From NCBI RefSeq assembly GCF_024505055.1, contig NZ_JANIBL010000004.1, positions 1-64,000 on the forward strand: 64,000 nt of DNA, read 5' to 3'. This DNA is from Methylomonas rosea (GTDB taxonomy: Bacteria; Pseudomonadota; Gammaproteobacteria; Methylococcales; Methylomonadaceae). Positions 38,001 to 46,518 of this stretch are shown here, in pieces. A model generated the notes under the pieces. That model was given only the letters and a program-made list of their open reading frames with translations. It was not told where the DNA came from and did not search any database. The position numbers and the translations under genes are program-made. Numbering within the stretch: position 1 is the stretch's first letter; each line of letters opens with the position of its first letter.

Positions 38001-39227
38001 ATGGCCAAAAAGACAGATCGAAATTTATTAGTGGGGCTGGATATAGGCACGTCGAAAGTCGCTGCCATCGTCGGTGAATACCGGGGTGGCGACGAAATCG
38101 AAGTGATCGGCATCGGCACCGCACCGTCCAAGGGCCTGAAAAAAGGCATCGTGGTCAATCTGGAATCGACCGTGCATTCCATCCAACGCGCGATAGAAGA
38201 AGCCGAATTGATGGCGGGGTGCCAGATCAAATCGGTGTTTGCCGGGATTGCCGGTAGCCATATCAAAAGCCTGAATTCGCACGGCATCGTCGCGATCAAG
38301 GAAAAAGAAGTCACCCAGCACGACATCGACCGGGTGATCGATTCGGCGCGGGCGGTGGCTATTCCGGCCGATCAGAAAATCCTGCACATCTTGCCGCAGG
38401 AGTTTGTGATCGACCAGCAGGAAGGCATCAAGGAGCCGATCGGCATGTCCGGCATCCGCCTGGAAGCCAAGGTGCACATGGTTACCAGCAGCGTCAGCGC
38501 CGAACAAAACATCGTCAAATGCATACGCAAATGCGGGCTTGATGTGGACGACATCGTCTTGGAACAACTGGCTTCGTGCGCGGCGGTCTTGACCGACGAC
38601 GAGAAGGACCTGGGCGTGTGCCTGATCGACATCGGCGGAGGCACCACCGATATTGCGATTTTCTCGGAAGGCGCGATCAAGCACACGGCGGTGATTCCCA
38701 TCGCCGGCGATCAAGTCACCAACGACATCGCCGTGGCGCTGCGGACGCCGACCAAAAACGCGGAGGAAATCAAACGCCAATACGCTTGCGCGTTGACGCA
38801 ATTGGCCGATCCGCAGCAAACCATCGCCGTGCCCAGCATCGGCGACCGCGAACCCCGCAAAATCTCCGCGCAAAATCTGGCGGAAATCGTCGAACCGCGT
38901 TACGAAGAATTGATGTTGTTGGTACAAGCAGAGTTAAGAAGAAGTGGGTATGAAGATTTAATTGCGGCCGGCATGGTAATTACCGGCGGCAGTTCGCAAG
39001 TAAGAGGATTGGTCGAGTTGGCGGAGGAAATATTCCATATGCCGGTTCGCATGGGGGTGCCGCTACATGTATCCGGATTGACCGATGTAGCGGAAAACCC
39101 GATTTATTCGACCGCGGTGGGTTTGTTGCTGTACGGCAAGGACCATCACGGCCGGGCGTTAGGCATGAACGATGATGGCGCGGATCTGTTATCAAAAATC
39201 AAAAGCTGGTTTCAAGGAAATTTTTAA
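38001..39227 (+). CDS. ftsA: Cell division protein FtsA
   Basis: FtsA is an actin-like ATPase that tethers FtsZ to the membrane and signals to the divisome. The 408-residue protein has the phosphate-1 motif VGLDIGTSKVAA (12-23), the 1C/SHS2 domain (about 85-165), phosphate-2 DIGGGTTDIA, the adenosine motif ITGGSSQV and a C-terminal amphipathic tail (SKIKSWFQGNF) for membrane binding. It lies 20 bases after ftsQ and 23 before ftsZ. Confidence 0.96.
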   Translation: MAKKTDRNLLVGLDIGTSKVAAIVGEYRGGDEIEVIGIGTAPSKGLKKGIVVNLESTVHSIQRAIEEAELMAGCQIKSVFAGIAGSHIKSLNSHGIVAIKEKEVTQHDIDRVIDSARAVAIPADQKILHILPQEFVIDQQEGIKEPIGMSGIRLEAKVHMVTSSVSAEQNIVKCIRKCGLDVDDIVLEQLASCAAVLTDDEKDLGVCLIDIGGGTTDIAIFSEGAIKHTAVIPIAGDQVTNDIAVALRTPTKNAEEIKRQYACALTQLADPQQTIAVPSIGDREPRKISAQNLAEIVEPRYEELMLLVQAELRRSGYEDLIAAGMVITGGSSQVRGLVELAEEIFHMPVRMGVPLHVSGLTDVAENPIYSTAVGLLLYGKDHHGRALGMNDDGADLLSKIKSWFQGNF

Positions 39228-39250
39228 TTTTTTGTCTGGAGGGTGTGAAA

Positions 39251-40411
39251 ATGAAATATGAATTATTGGATAGTAGCGGCACCGCGGTTATCAAGGTCAT
39301 CGGCGTAGGTGGCGGTGGCGGCAATGCGGTTAATCACATGGTGGAAGACGGTATCGACGGCGTGCAATTTATTTGCGCCAACACCGATGCCCAAGCCCTG
39401 CGGGAAATGAGCGTAGAGTCCATCGTGCAATTGGGTGTAGAACTAACCAAAGGCTTGGGAGCAGGCACTCGTCCTGAAGTCGGCAGAGCCGCAGCGGAAG
39501 AAAATCGCGACCGCATCCGCGAAGTGATCGCCGGCGCCGACATGGTGTTCCTGACCGCCGGCATGGGCGGCGGTACCGGTACCGGCGCTATCGCTGTGTT
39601 CGCCGAAGTCGCCAAAGAACTGGGCGTACTGACCGTAGCCGTCGTATCCAAACCTTTTGATTTTGAAGGCTCCAAGAAAAAAGGCGTAGCCGATGCCGGT
39701 TTGCGCGAACTGGAAAAACTGGTCGATTCATTGATCATCATTCCAAACCAAAAATTGCTGCCGACTCTGGGCAACAATAAATCGCTGGTGGAAGCGTTCC
39801 GCGCGGCTAATGACGTGTTGCGCGACGCTGTGCAAGGTATTACCGAACTAATCACTCACCCAGGCCTGATGAACGTCGACTTTGCCGACGTGAAAACCGT
39901 GATGTCCAATATGGGCAGCGCGATCATGGGTACCGGCGTAGCCAGCGGCGAAAACCGCGCGCGTTTGGCGGCGGAAAAAGCCATAGCCTGCCCTTTGTTG
40001 GATGACAACAATCTGCAAGGTGCGCGCGGCATTCTGGTTAACGTCACTTCCAACGGCGACCTGGGCTTGAACGAGTTCGACGAAATCGGCAGCATCATGC
40101 ATGCGTTCGCTTCGGAAGACGCCGACATGAAAATCGGTATGGCAGTTAATCCAGCGATGGGCCAGGAAATTAAAGTCACCGTCGTCGCCACCGGTATGGG
40201 TGAAAAAGCCAAACAAGCCGCTTCGCCAATCAGCCTGGTGAAAAAAGTTGCGGCCGGCGAGATCAATTACGATCAATTGGACAAACCCACCATCGTGCGC
40301 CAGCAAAAACAGGAATCGACTCGGGAATCTCGCTTCGGCGCGCAACCAAGAAACGATGTGGATCTGGATTACCTGGATGTACCAGCTTTCCTGAGACGCC
40401 AAGCAGACTAA
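39251..40411 (+). CDS. ftsZ: Cell division protein FtsZ
   Basis: FtsZ is the tubulin-like GTPase that forms the division ring. From ATG 39251 it is 386 aa, with a GGAGGG ribosome site eight bases ahead; an in-frame GTG at 39245 is less likely. The tubulin signature GGGTGTG is at 106-112. The conserved C-terminal peptide LDVPAFLRRQ (375-384), which binds FtsA and ZipA, is preceded by a short linker of about 45 residues. Confidence 0.97.
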   Translation: MKYELLDSSGTAVIKVIGVGGGGGNAVNHMVEDGIDGVQFICANTDAQALREMSVESIVQLGVELTKGLGAGTRPEVGRAAAEENRDRIREVIAGADMVFLTAGMGGGTGTGAIAVFAEVAKELGVLTVAVVSKPFDFEGSKKKGVADAGLRELEKLVDSLIIIPNQKLLPTLGNNKSLVEAFRAANDVLRDAVQGITELITHPGLMNVDFADVKTVMSNMGSAIMGTGVASGENRARLAAEKAIACPLLDDNNLQGARGILVNVTSNGDLGLNEFDEIGSIMHAFASEDADMKIGMAVNPAMGQEIKVTVVATGMGEKAKQAASPISLVKKVAAGEINYDQLDKPTIVRQQKQESTRESRFGAQPRNDVDLDYLDVPAFLRRQAD

Positions 40412-40455
40412 GGGCCGCTTGCGGCACGTCTATGAGGCAGCTGAGCCAAGTTCGG

Positions 40456-40489
40456 GGGGAGCTATCGCATAATCTGTGATAGACTCCCC
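40456..40489 (+). terminator. Hairpin between ftsZ and lpxC
   Basis: GGGGAGCTATC (40456-40466) pairs with GATAG-A-CTCCCC (40478-40489), an 11-base stem with one bulge and an 11-base loop. A T-rich but interrupted tract follows. It could end part of the dcw transcript or attenuate lpxC. Confidence 0.5.
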
Positions 40490-40519
40490 AGCTTTGTTTT
40501 ACCTATTTGTCGGCATTTC

Positions 40520-41446
40520 ATGATTAAACAGCGTACTTTAAAAAACACCATCAGAGCCACCGGCGTCGGTTTGCATACCGGCGATAAGGTCTATCTGACC
40601 CTGCACCCTTCCGAACCCGATACCGGCATCCGTTTTCGCCGCGTGGATTTGGAAACTCCGGTGATGATAGCCGCGCGCCCTGAAAATGTCGGCGAAACCA
40701 AGTTGTCCACGACTTTGGTCCGCGACGGCGTCAAGGTGTCCACCGTCGAACATTTGCTGTCGGCTTTGGCCGGCTTGGGCATAGACAACGCCATTGTTGA
40801 CGTCAGCGCCGCCGAAGTGCCCATTATGGACGGCAGTGCCGGACCGTTTGTGTTTCTGTTGCAATCGGCTGGCGTGGTCGAGCAGGACGTACCCAAACAA
40901 TACATCCGCATCAAACGCGCAATCCGCGTGGAAGACGGCGACAAATGGGCCGCATTCGAACCGTTCGACGGCTTTAAAGTCACCTTTACCATCGATTTCG
41001 AACATCCGGCGTTTTCCGAGCACTTGAAAACGGCGGTGATGGATTTCTCTTCGACTACGTTTGTGAAGGAAGTCAGCCGAGCCCGCACCTTCGGCTTTAT
41101 GAAAGACATTGAATTTTTACGCGAGAATAATCTGGCGCTGGGCGGCAGTTTGGATAACGCCATTGTGGTGGACGACGATAAAGTGCTGAACGAAGACGGC
41201 CTGCGTTATGCGGACGAATTCGTGAAACACAAAATTCTCGACGCGATCGGCGACCTGTATTTGCTGGGCTACAGCCTGATCGGCGAATATCAGGGCTTCA
41301 AATCCGGCCATGCGCTGAACAACAAGTTGCTGCTAAGCCTGATGAATGACAAAGACGCCTGGGAAATGGTGACTTTCGAAAATGCCGAAGAAGCACCGAT
41401 ATCCTTCATGCATTCAGCACAAACATCGGCACGCGCGACGGGCTGA
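40520..41446 (+). CDS. lpxC: UDP-3-O-acyl-GlcNAc deacetylase LpxC
   Basis: LpxC removes the N-acetyl group from UDP-3-O-acyl-GlcNAc, the committed step of lipid A synthesis. The 308-residue protein has the zinc ligands His78 (VEHLL), His237 and Asp241 ([10 protein letters not shown]), with Glu77 and His264 (GHALNN) as the catalytic acid/base pair. Length and order after ftsZ match enteric LpxC. A hairpin just before it may partly separate its expression from ftsZ. Confidence 0.97.
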   Translation: MIKQRTLKNTIRATGVGLHTGDKVYLTLHPSEPDTGIRFRRVDLETPVMIAARPENVGETKLSTTLVRDGVKVSTVEHLLSALAGLGIDNAIVDVSAAEVPIMDGSAGPFVFLLQSAGVVEQDVPKQYIRIKRAIRVEDGDKWAAFEPFDGFKVTFTIDFEHPAFSEHLKTAVMDFSSTTFVKEVSRARTFGFMKDIEFLRENNLALGGSLDNAIVVDDDKVLNEDGLRYADEFVKHKILDAIGDLYLLGYSLIGEYQGFKSGHALNNKLLLSLMNDKDAWEMVTFENAEEAPISFMHSAQTSARATG

Positions 41447-41478
41447 ACCCCAACACGCATACCTTTTAAGCTGTTCCG

Positions 41479-41501
41479 TGGCCGATCAACTCGATCGGCC
41501 A
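41479..41501. terminator. Hairpin between convergent lpxC and dciA
   Basis: A perfect nine-base inverted repeat TGGCCGATC/GATCGGCCA with a five-base loop. No long T run follows on either side, so terminator function is likely by position but not by tail. Confidence 0.5.
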
Positions 41502-41520
41502 AATTCGCGGCCAACCCTCC

Positions 41521-41985
41521 CTAATCTTCCCGCAAGCGTTTCGCCAAGGTGGCGCCCAAACGCGTCATCGCCGCAGCCAAAACATCCTGTTCGTCTGCCG
41601 ACTTAAACTGCTGTGCAATCAAACCGACATTGTCCGCTGACGGCAAACGCGGTGTGCGTTTTGGCCTGACCGGCTCTGCTATCGGCGGCACGATGCGCAC
41701 CTGCAATCGGACGATATAGGGATGCCCTGCGCCATGCAATTTGTCTACAATCGCCCGATTGAAAAAACGGATTTGCGATGCCCAGCTGGCCGAATCGCAG
41801 TACAAAAGCAGCTGCGAACCGGACGCCACGCAATGTAATGCATGCGGGGCAATATCAGAAGGCAATGCGGCTCTAACAATGGCAAGTAGAGCTTGTTGCG
41901 CGGTAATCTGCGCCAAACACAGGTTCAACTGCTTATTGTCAAAATCCAGTGCAGTCTTAAACGCATTTTTGCGATAACGAGTCAT
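41521..41985 (-). CDS. dciA: DciA-type replicative helicase loader (DUF721)
   Basis: A 154-residue protein of the DUF721 family. DciA is the common bacterial loader/operator of the DnaB helicase, replaced by DnaC in enterics. The N-terminal KH-like domain (about 25-100) has the family pattern ending in LLLYCDSASWASQIRFF; the C-terminal tail (about 105-154) is low in order. The gene next to lpxC is where DciA is found in many gammaproteobacteria (lpxC-dciA-secA region), which supports the call. Here it overlaps the upstream glycosyltransferase stop by four bases, so it is read together with the polyprenyl-sugar cassette. Confidence 0.8.
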   Translation of the reverse strand: MTRYRKNAFKTALDFDNKQLNLCLAQITAQQALLAIVRAALPSDIAPHALHCVASGSQLLLYCDSASWASQIRFFNRAIVDKLHGAGHPYIVRLQVRIVPPIAEPVRPKRTPRLPSADNVGLIAQQFKSADEQDVLAAAMTRLGATLAKRLRED

Positions 41986-43625
41986 TGCAAACCCATTTGT
42001 TGACCGCCGATTTTTGGATATTCCAGAATCAGGCCCTGCTGATCGTTTCTAAGCACATGCCAGCCTTTGTCCACTATGTGCTGCTCATCCATGGCTGACA
42101 AAGGCAGGTTTTCAGGCTCGACACCGAATCGGCCCGGAAAGAAACCGACACGTATAGATCTGCTTGCGGCTTGTTGTTGTATATCGTTTATCGCATCCAC
42201 TAAAGAAACATAACCGTCGCTGGCGGACATGAACGCTCGCATCTCACTACCTGCTGCCGCGCCCGTAATCGCTTCGGTCTGCCGGACCCGCCCGCCGCAC
42301 TCTATACGAAACACATGCGCCCAGTTCGATACCAGATAAGCGTCGGCCTGCTTGTCACACAAGTAGGTTTTTCCGGTTGCAAACGCCTGCTCCAGCGTCG
42401 AGAAGTCGTTATCGCTGTTGCGGAAACTCTCCGAAAACACGGCATAGTTGACATGAAAAAGGACTAAACAGACAGAAATCAGCAATTTGGCAATCATCCA
42501 GCCACTGCGAACACGAGCGCGGCCATGATTCGCCATCAGCACAAACAATCCGGCCAATAAAAAGGGTGAATATTGCAGGGTATGACGCAGGTTAATCAGT
42601 TCCCCCCATTGATAGCGCGTGCGGGCAGCAACGACCACACAAGATCCCATAGCCAGATAAATCGTTGAAATAGCGAAGGCCTTTTTGCCGACAGTCGACA
42701 CATTGGACCAGCGGTATTTATAAATCGCGTAGGCAGCGGCGATCAGCAAAACCCCGAAGCCAAGTAAACCGGGCAGCGACCAAGCCACATAGCGGGCACA
42801 GTCGCTGCAAGCCGTTCCATCCTTCAGCAAAGCCTCGATATAAGTGCGCAAATTCTCGACAAAACCTATCGTGCTTGGCCCCATCAAATAAGGATTCGGC
42901 GCCCCAAACATCAGTATATTTCTCAGTAACAGCGGCGCTACAACCACAGCCATACCGAACATCGCCGCAACAGCCTGTAGCAAAACCGCACGCCGTTCCC
43001 CCGCAGCGCTGCTTAACCAGCAATAACAAAAATATAAAACAATGGCGACCAACAGCGCTAAATGGGCATTTCTGATCGCATAAGCCACACCCGCGAGCAA
43101 ACCGGCGAAGATAAAGCCGGATATAGACCGCGAATTAAGCGTCAAGCCAATTACAGCCACCGCTAACCATAAACCGAATACATCGGTAAGCCCCATCAGC
43201 GAGTGCTTTAGCACACCGGGGGATAACGCAGCCAGTCCGGCTAATAACAAGGCGAGGATGGGGCCGATGCTATGACGAAAACTAAAAAACAATAACCACG
43301 GCAATGTGATCGCGGAAAAATGCGCCAAACCTATCGCCGCGTCTTTCACATCGATACCAAAACTGGAAACGGCCGCCAGCACCACGGCAAAGCCGATGGG
43401 AAACAAGCGGTTCTCGACCTGATCCTGATCGCCCGGCGCCAAGCCATACGGGGTAATCAGCAAACTGCCGGATTCGAGAAAATTTCTGGCTTGTTCAATA
43501 TAACTGGCACTATCCGGCGAAAACGGAAAACTTGGCGATCTGTAGTGCAAATGCACCATCACCAGTAGCGATATCGCCGATAAAATTAATAGTTGATGTA
43601 ACAGTGCTCTAAGTTGCCAAGTCAT
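41982..43625 (-). CDS. GT-C fold membrane glycosyltransferase (GT39/ArnT-like)
   Basis: A 547-residue polytopic membrane protein with about 11-12 helices in the N-terminal two thirds and a soluble C-terminal part. Near the end of the first helix is the motif FSPDSASYIEQAR with an acidic residue (Asp38) where GT-C enzymes such as ArnT/PMT carry their catalytic Asp. Such enzymes move a sugar from a polyprenyl phosphate onto an acceptor at the periplasmic side. It follows a UbiA-type prenyltransferase and a small flippase-like gene, so the donor could be a polyprenyl-phosphate sugar. Acceptor and sugar cannot be told from the sequence. Confidence 0.65.
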   Translation of the reverse strand: MTWQLRALLHQLLILSAISLLVMVHLHYRSPSFPFSPDSASYIEQARNFLESGSLLITPYGLAPGDQDQVENRLFPIGFAVVLAAVSSFGIDVKDAAIGLAHFSAITLPWLLFFSFRHSIGPILALLLAGLAALSPGVLKHSLMGLTDVFGLWLAVAVIGLTLNSRSISGFIFAGLLAGVAYAIRNAHLALLVAIVLYFCYCWLSSAAGERRAVLLQAVAAMFGMAVVVAPLLLRNILMFGAPNPYLMGPSTIGFVENLRTYIEALLKDGTACSDCARYVAWSLPGLLGFGVLLIAAAYAIYKYRWSNVSTVGKKAFAISTIYLAMGSCVVVAARTRYQWGELINLRHTLQYSPFLLAGLFVLMANHGRARVRSGWMIAKLLISVCLVLFHVNYAVFSESFRNSDNDFSTLEQAFATGKTYLCDKQADAYLVSNWAHVFRIECGGRVRQTEAITGAAAGSEMRAFMSASDGYVSLVDAINDIQQQAASRSIRVGFFPGRFGVEPENLPLSAMDEQHIVDKGWHVLRNDQQGLILEYPKIGGQQMGLQ

Positions 43626-43650
43626 AGTTGTTTGCTATCTGGGTAGAGGA

Positions 43651-44016
43651 TCAGGAATTGGCCACCAGCCAAACGCCCTCGCAAATCAACAAAATGCCCA
43701 AGACGCGGAAAGCGGTGACTGTCTCGCCAAGCAGCATGCCGATCAGCACGGTTAAAGCAAAGCCCAAGCCCACCAGTGGATAGGCTTTACTGACATCCCA
43801 TGATGCCAAAACCTTCAGCCAAACTATGGCGCCCACACCGTAAAAGGTAAAACCGGCAAACACAAATTTGTTGGTAAACACTATCCAGGGCAGACGGGGT
43901 GTCAGCGGCCCAGCCATGGCCTGTTTGACATCCAAACTGGACATACCGAGTTTCAACATGAATTGCGCGGCGACAGACAGTACGATGCTAAAAATGGCGA
44001 TCAGTAGAATTTGCAT
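43651..44016 (-). CDS. Small four-helix DMT/EamA-type transporter
   Basis: A 121-residue protein with four membrane helices and the SMR/EamA layout, including AAQFMLKLGM in helix 1 and a C-terminal AFRVLGILLICEGVWLV helix. Related small proteins (ArnE/ArnF, or half-size DMT members) flip polyprenyl-phosphate sugars across the inner membrane; others export drugs. The gene starts four bases after the UbiA gene and leads into the GT-C gene after 25 bases, which favours a flippase. This is inferred from position and not from a diagnostic residue. Confidence 0.7.
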   Translation of the reverse strand: MQILLIAIFSIVLSVAAQFMLKLGMSSLDVKQAMAGPLTPRLPWIVFTNKFVFAGFTFYGVGAIVWLKVLASWDVSKAYPLVGLGFALTVLIGMLLGETVTAFRVLGILLICEGVWLVANS

Positions 44017-44019
44017 GAG

Positions 44020-45459
44020 TTATTCCCAAGGTAAAAAATGAGCGGCAAGCGTGGCAAATAACATCAACAGAACTGTCATTCGGCTACCGAAGTCGCGAAC
44101 CGCAAACACCAGCGGGTCATCGTGCATTTCCCCGCGAGCGGTTTTTATCCACAGGCGCGCCAACCAGTAAATCAGGCCTATCGCCACCAACCACAATAGT
44201 TGCGGATTTAAGTACCGCGCCTGCGTGTCTGCCGAGGTGATAAACAAACCAAACACCACCACGGCGCACAACGCGGAACTGACGCCTAAAGGCCACAGCA
44301 CTACCAGATCCACTGCCCGGTAATCGCGGCCATGCGTGGTTTCCCGGCCTTTTTGTTGCAGAGCGACCAATTCGGAACAACGTTTGACTAAAGCCAGACT
44401 GAAAAAGATAAACACCGAAAACGCCAACAACCAGGAACTGGTCGCTACCGCCGCCGCCACGGAGCCGGCAATAATCCTCAGCGTATACAACAGCGACAGC
44501 ACCATCACGTCGATCAAGACATAGGACTTCAACAGCCATGTATAAGTGGTAGTGACGAATAGATACAGCAGCAACATGCCCAAAAAGGTCTGCGATACGT
44601 TCAGCGCTAAAACCAGGCCGGCCAGTAACAGTGCGCAAGCGCCTGCCAAGCCTTTCAAAATGGGTAATTCGGCGCTGGCAAACGGCCTGAATTTCTTGCG
44701 TGGATGATTGCGGTCGCTGTCCAGATCCCACAAATCGTTACCCATATACGTGGCGGAAGCGGCCAAGGAAAACCCGAAAAAGCCCAGCACAACCGTCCCC
44801 AGCTTATCCAAATCGTCAAACGAAAAGGCTGTTAACAGCGGTACGAATATCAACAGATTCTTCATCCATTGATGAACCCGCAACGCGCGCAACCACAAGC
44901 GAAATTGATTAACGCCGGCAGTAAACTCATGTTCTATCGGGGTATTGGCCCGCACTGTTTTAGCGACGGACTTTGAGGTGTTGACCAGTATCGCCGCCTG
45001 CGCGGCCTGCCAAATCGGCAAATCGGCTTTGCTGTCGCCGACGTAGGCAAAGTTAGGCCCCACGGCCTGGCGGATGGCATCCAGCTTGTTGACGCCTTTT
45101 AGGTTATGGTTTTCATCGCTGCCCAGCACCTTATCGAACAAATCCAGATGCTTAGCAACCGCATCGGCAATATCGGTATGCGCCGCAGTAGCCAGCACCA
45201 ACTGTCTGCCCCGGCGTTTTTCCGCGCGCAGATACTCAAGCAAATCGGTTCGATAAGGCAAACTCTCAACATCTAGGGACGATGCTTGTGCCACGCGATC
45301 TTTAAAAACCGCCCGCCCCTTCAACAACCAAATCGGCAATTTAAATACCACCAGCGGCTGACGTTTGCAGACCTGTAATACCGATTCGACCAGGGTATCG
45401 GTGGGTGTCAGCGTGCCATCCAAGTCAACGACAAGCGCGGTTAGCGAAGTTTCTGTCAT
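44020..45459 (-). CDS. HAD domain-UbiA prenyltransferase fusion (DPPR-synthase-like)
   Basis: A 479-residue two-domain protein. Residues 1-170 form a HAD phosphatase with nucleophile Asp12 and Asp14 (DLDGT) and the GDSKADLPI motif (141-149). Residues 190-479 form a UbiA-type prenyltransferase with about eight helices. It carries HQWMKN (196-201) and the prenyl-diphosphate motif NDLWDLDSD (241-249). The HQWxKN motif is typical of decaprenyl-phosphate phosphoribosyltransferases, which join phosphoribosyl pyrophosphate to a polyprenyl phosphate; the fused phosphatase would then remove the 5-phosphate. That reaction is inferred. UbiA proper (4-hydroxybenzoate) is unlikely given the HAD domain and motif. 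Confidence 0.72.
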   Translation of the reverse strand: MTETSLTALVVDLDGTLTPTDTLVESVLQVCKRQPLVVFKLPIWLLKGRAVFKDRVAQASSLDVESLPYRTDLLEYLRAEKRRGRQLVLATAAHTDIADAVAKHLDLFDKVLGSDENHNLKGVNKLDAIRQAVGPNFAYVGDSKADLPIWQAAQAAILVNTSKSVAKTVRANTPIEHEFTAGVNQFRLWLRALRVHQWMKNLLIFVPLLTAFSFDDLDKLGTVVLGFFGFSLAASATYMGNDLWDLDSDRNHPRKKFRPFASAELPILKGLAGACALLLAGLVLALNVSQTFLGMLLLYLFVTTTYTWLLKSYVLIDVMVLSLLYTLRIIAGSVAAAVATSSWLLAFSVFIFFSLALVKRCSELVALQQKGRETTHGRDYRAVDLVVLWPLGVSSALCAVVVFGLFITSADTQARYLNPQLLWLVAIGLIYWLARLWIKTARGEMHDDPLVFAVRDFGSRMTVLLMLFATLAAHFLPWE

Positions 45460-45749
45460 GTTATTTTTCTATAAGGCAATTAATGCAACGCTGAAAAGTC
45501 GAAAATACCTGGGCTATCAAACACATTGTAATGTAACAGCAATTGCGCAAGCTACGTTTAACTGGGTCCGCGCGGTAACACACAACCATCCTTCGACCAC
45601 GTCCCACTTAATCCCCAGAAAAATCCAAGTACAAATCCCTGCCGTATTTTTCTCGTTGAGTCTGTCTGAGAGCCTGTTACTATCAACGAAAATACAGTCC
45701 TGGCCAGCGGATTATCCGAATCAACAATGACAATATTGTGGAGGTTTTA

Positions 45750-46505
45750 ATGACAAACTTATCGATCAAAACATTTATAGCGCTATTTCTGGCGAGTCAA
45801 AGCATAGCCTATGCCGCCGATCTCACGCGCGCCCAAGTCGAGCAAATGCTGACCAAAGCGGACAAGCAGCATCCCACCGACCTGCGCCGCAAGGATCTGA
45901 CCGACCTGGACCTGTCCAATCTGGATTTTCGCAACGCCGATTTGTGGGGTGCCGATTTAAGGCGCTCCAATCTGAATAAAAGCAATCTGCAAGGCCTGAC
46001 ACTGGATTTAACGGTGATGACCAATATCAAGCTCAGCGCCGCTAATCTATCCAACACCAGCATCTTCGGCGTCAGCCTGATGCACGCTGACCTCAGCAAT
46101 GCCGACATGAGCGGCAGCCGGGTGGTAGCGATCATGGACGGTGCCAATCTAAGCCATGCCAATCTCAGCAACGTACAGTGGGCGGCCGACATGAAAAACC
46201 AGTCAATGGGTTTGATGCGCGCCAGCTTGAAAGGCGCCAATTTGACCGGCGCCAACCTCAGCAACGCCCAACTGGGCCGGGCGATGCTGAAACACGCCAA
46301 ACTGAATAATGCCAATCTGCAAAACGCCGATCTTTATTCCGCTGAAATGGATGGCGCTAACCTTACCGGCGCCAATCTGACCAATGCCAATTTCTCGCAA
46401 GCCAAATTGCACGATGCAATTTTCACCGAAGCAGTGACTACCGGCACCCGCTTTGACGGCGCCCAAAACCTGCCCGATTCAGTAAAGCCGGCCCCTTCCA
46501 AATAA
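45750..46505 (+). CDS. Secreted pentapeptide-repeat protein
   Basis: A 251-residue protein with a signal peptide (about 1-23, ending in AYAAD) followed by an acidic-basic leader and about 30 tandem pentapeptide repeats of the A(D/N)LxX type (about 50-235). These fold as a right-handed square beta helix. The ATG at 45750 has a GGAGG site five bases upstream; an in-frame GTG at 45738 is inside that site and is rejected. The signal peptide argues against the cytoplasmic gyrase-protecting type. Function unknown. The 290 bases before it, back to the divergent UbiA-type gene, contain no recognisable gene. Confidence 0.85.
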   Translation: MTNLSIKTFIALFLASQSIAYAADLTRAQVEQMLTKADKQHPTDLRRKDLTDLDLSNLDFRNADLWGADLRRSNLNKSNLQGLTLDLTVMTNIKLSAANLSNTSIFGVSLMHADLSNADMSGSRVVAIMDGANLSHANLSNVQWAADMKNQSMGLMRASLKGANLTGANLSNAQLGRAMLKHAKLNNANLQNADLYSAEMDGANLTGANLTNANFSQAKLHDAIFTEAVTTGTRFDGAQNLPDSVKPAPSK

Positions 46506-46518
46506 TCGAGACCAATTC

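Noticed and set aside
38028..38927. 299-codon minus-strand frame inside ftsA
   Set aside because: It is an antisense shadow of ftsA caused by codon bias, with no domain and no promoter.
45460..45749. Small gene between the UbiA-type gene and the pentapeptide gene
   Set aside because: Frames here lack a ribosome site and start inside the divergent gene; nothing resembles a protein family.
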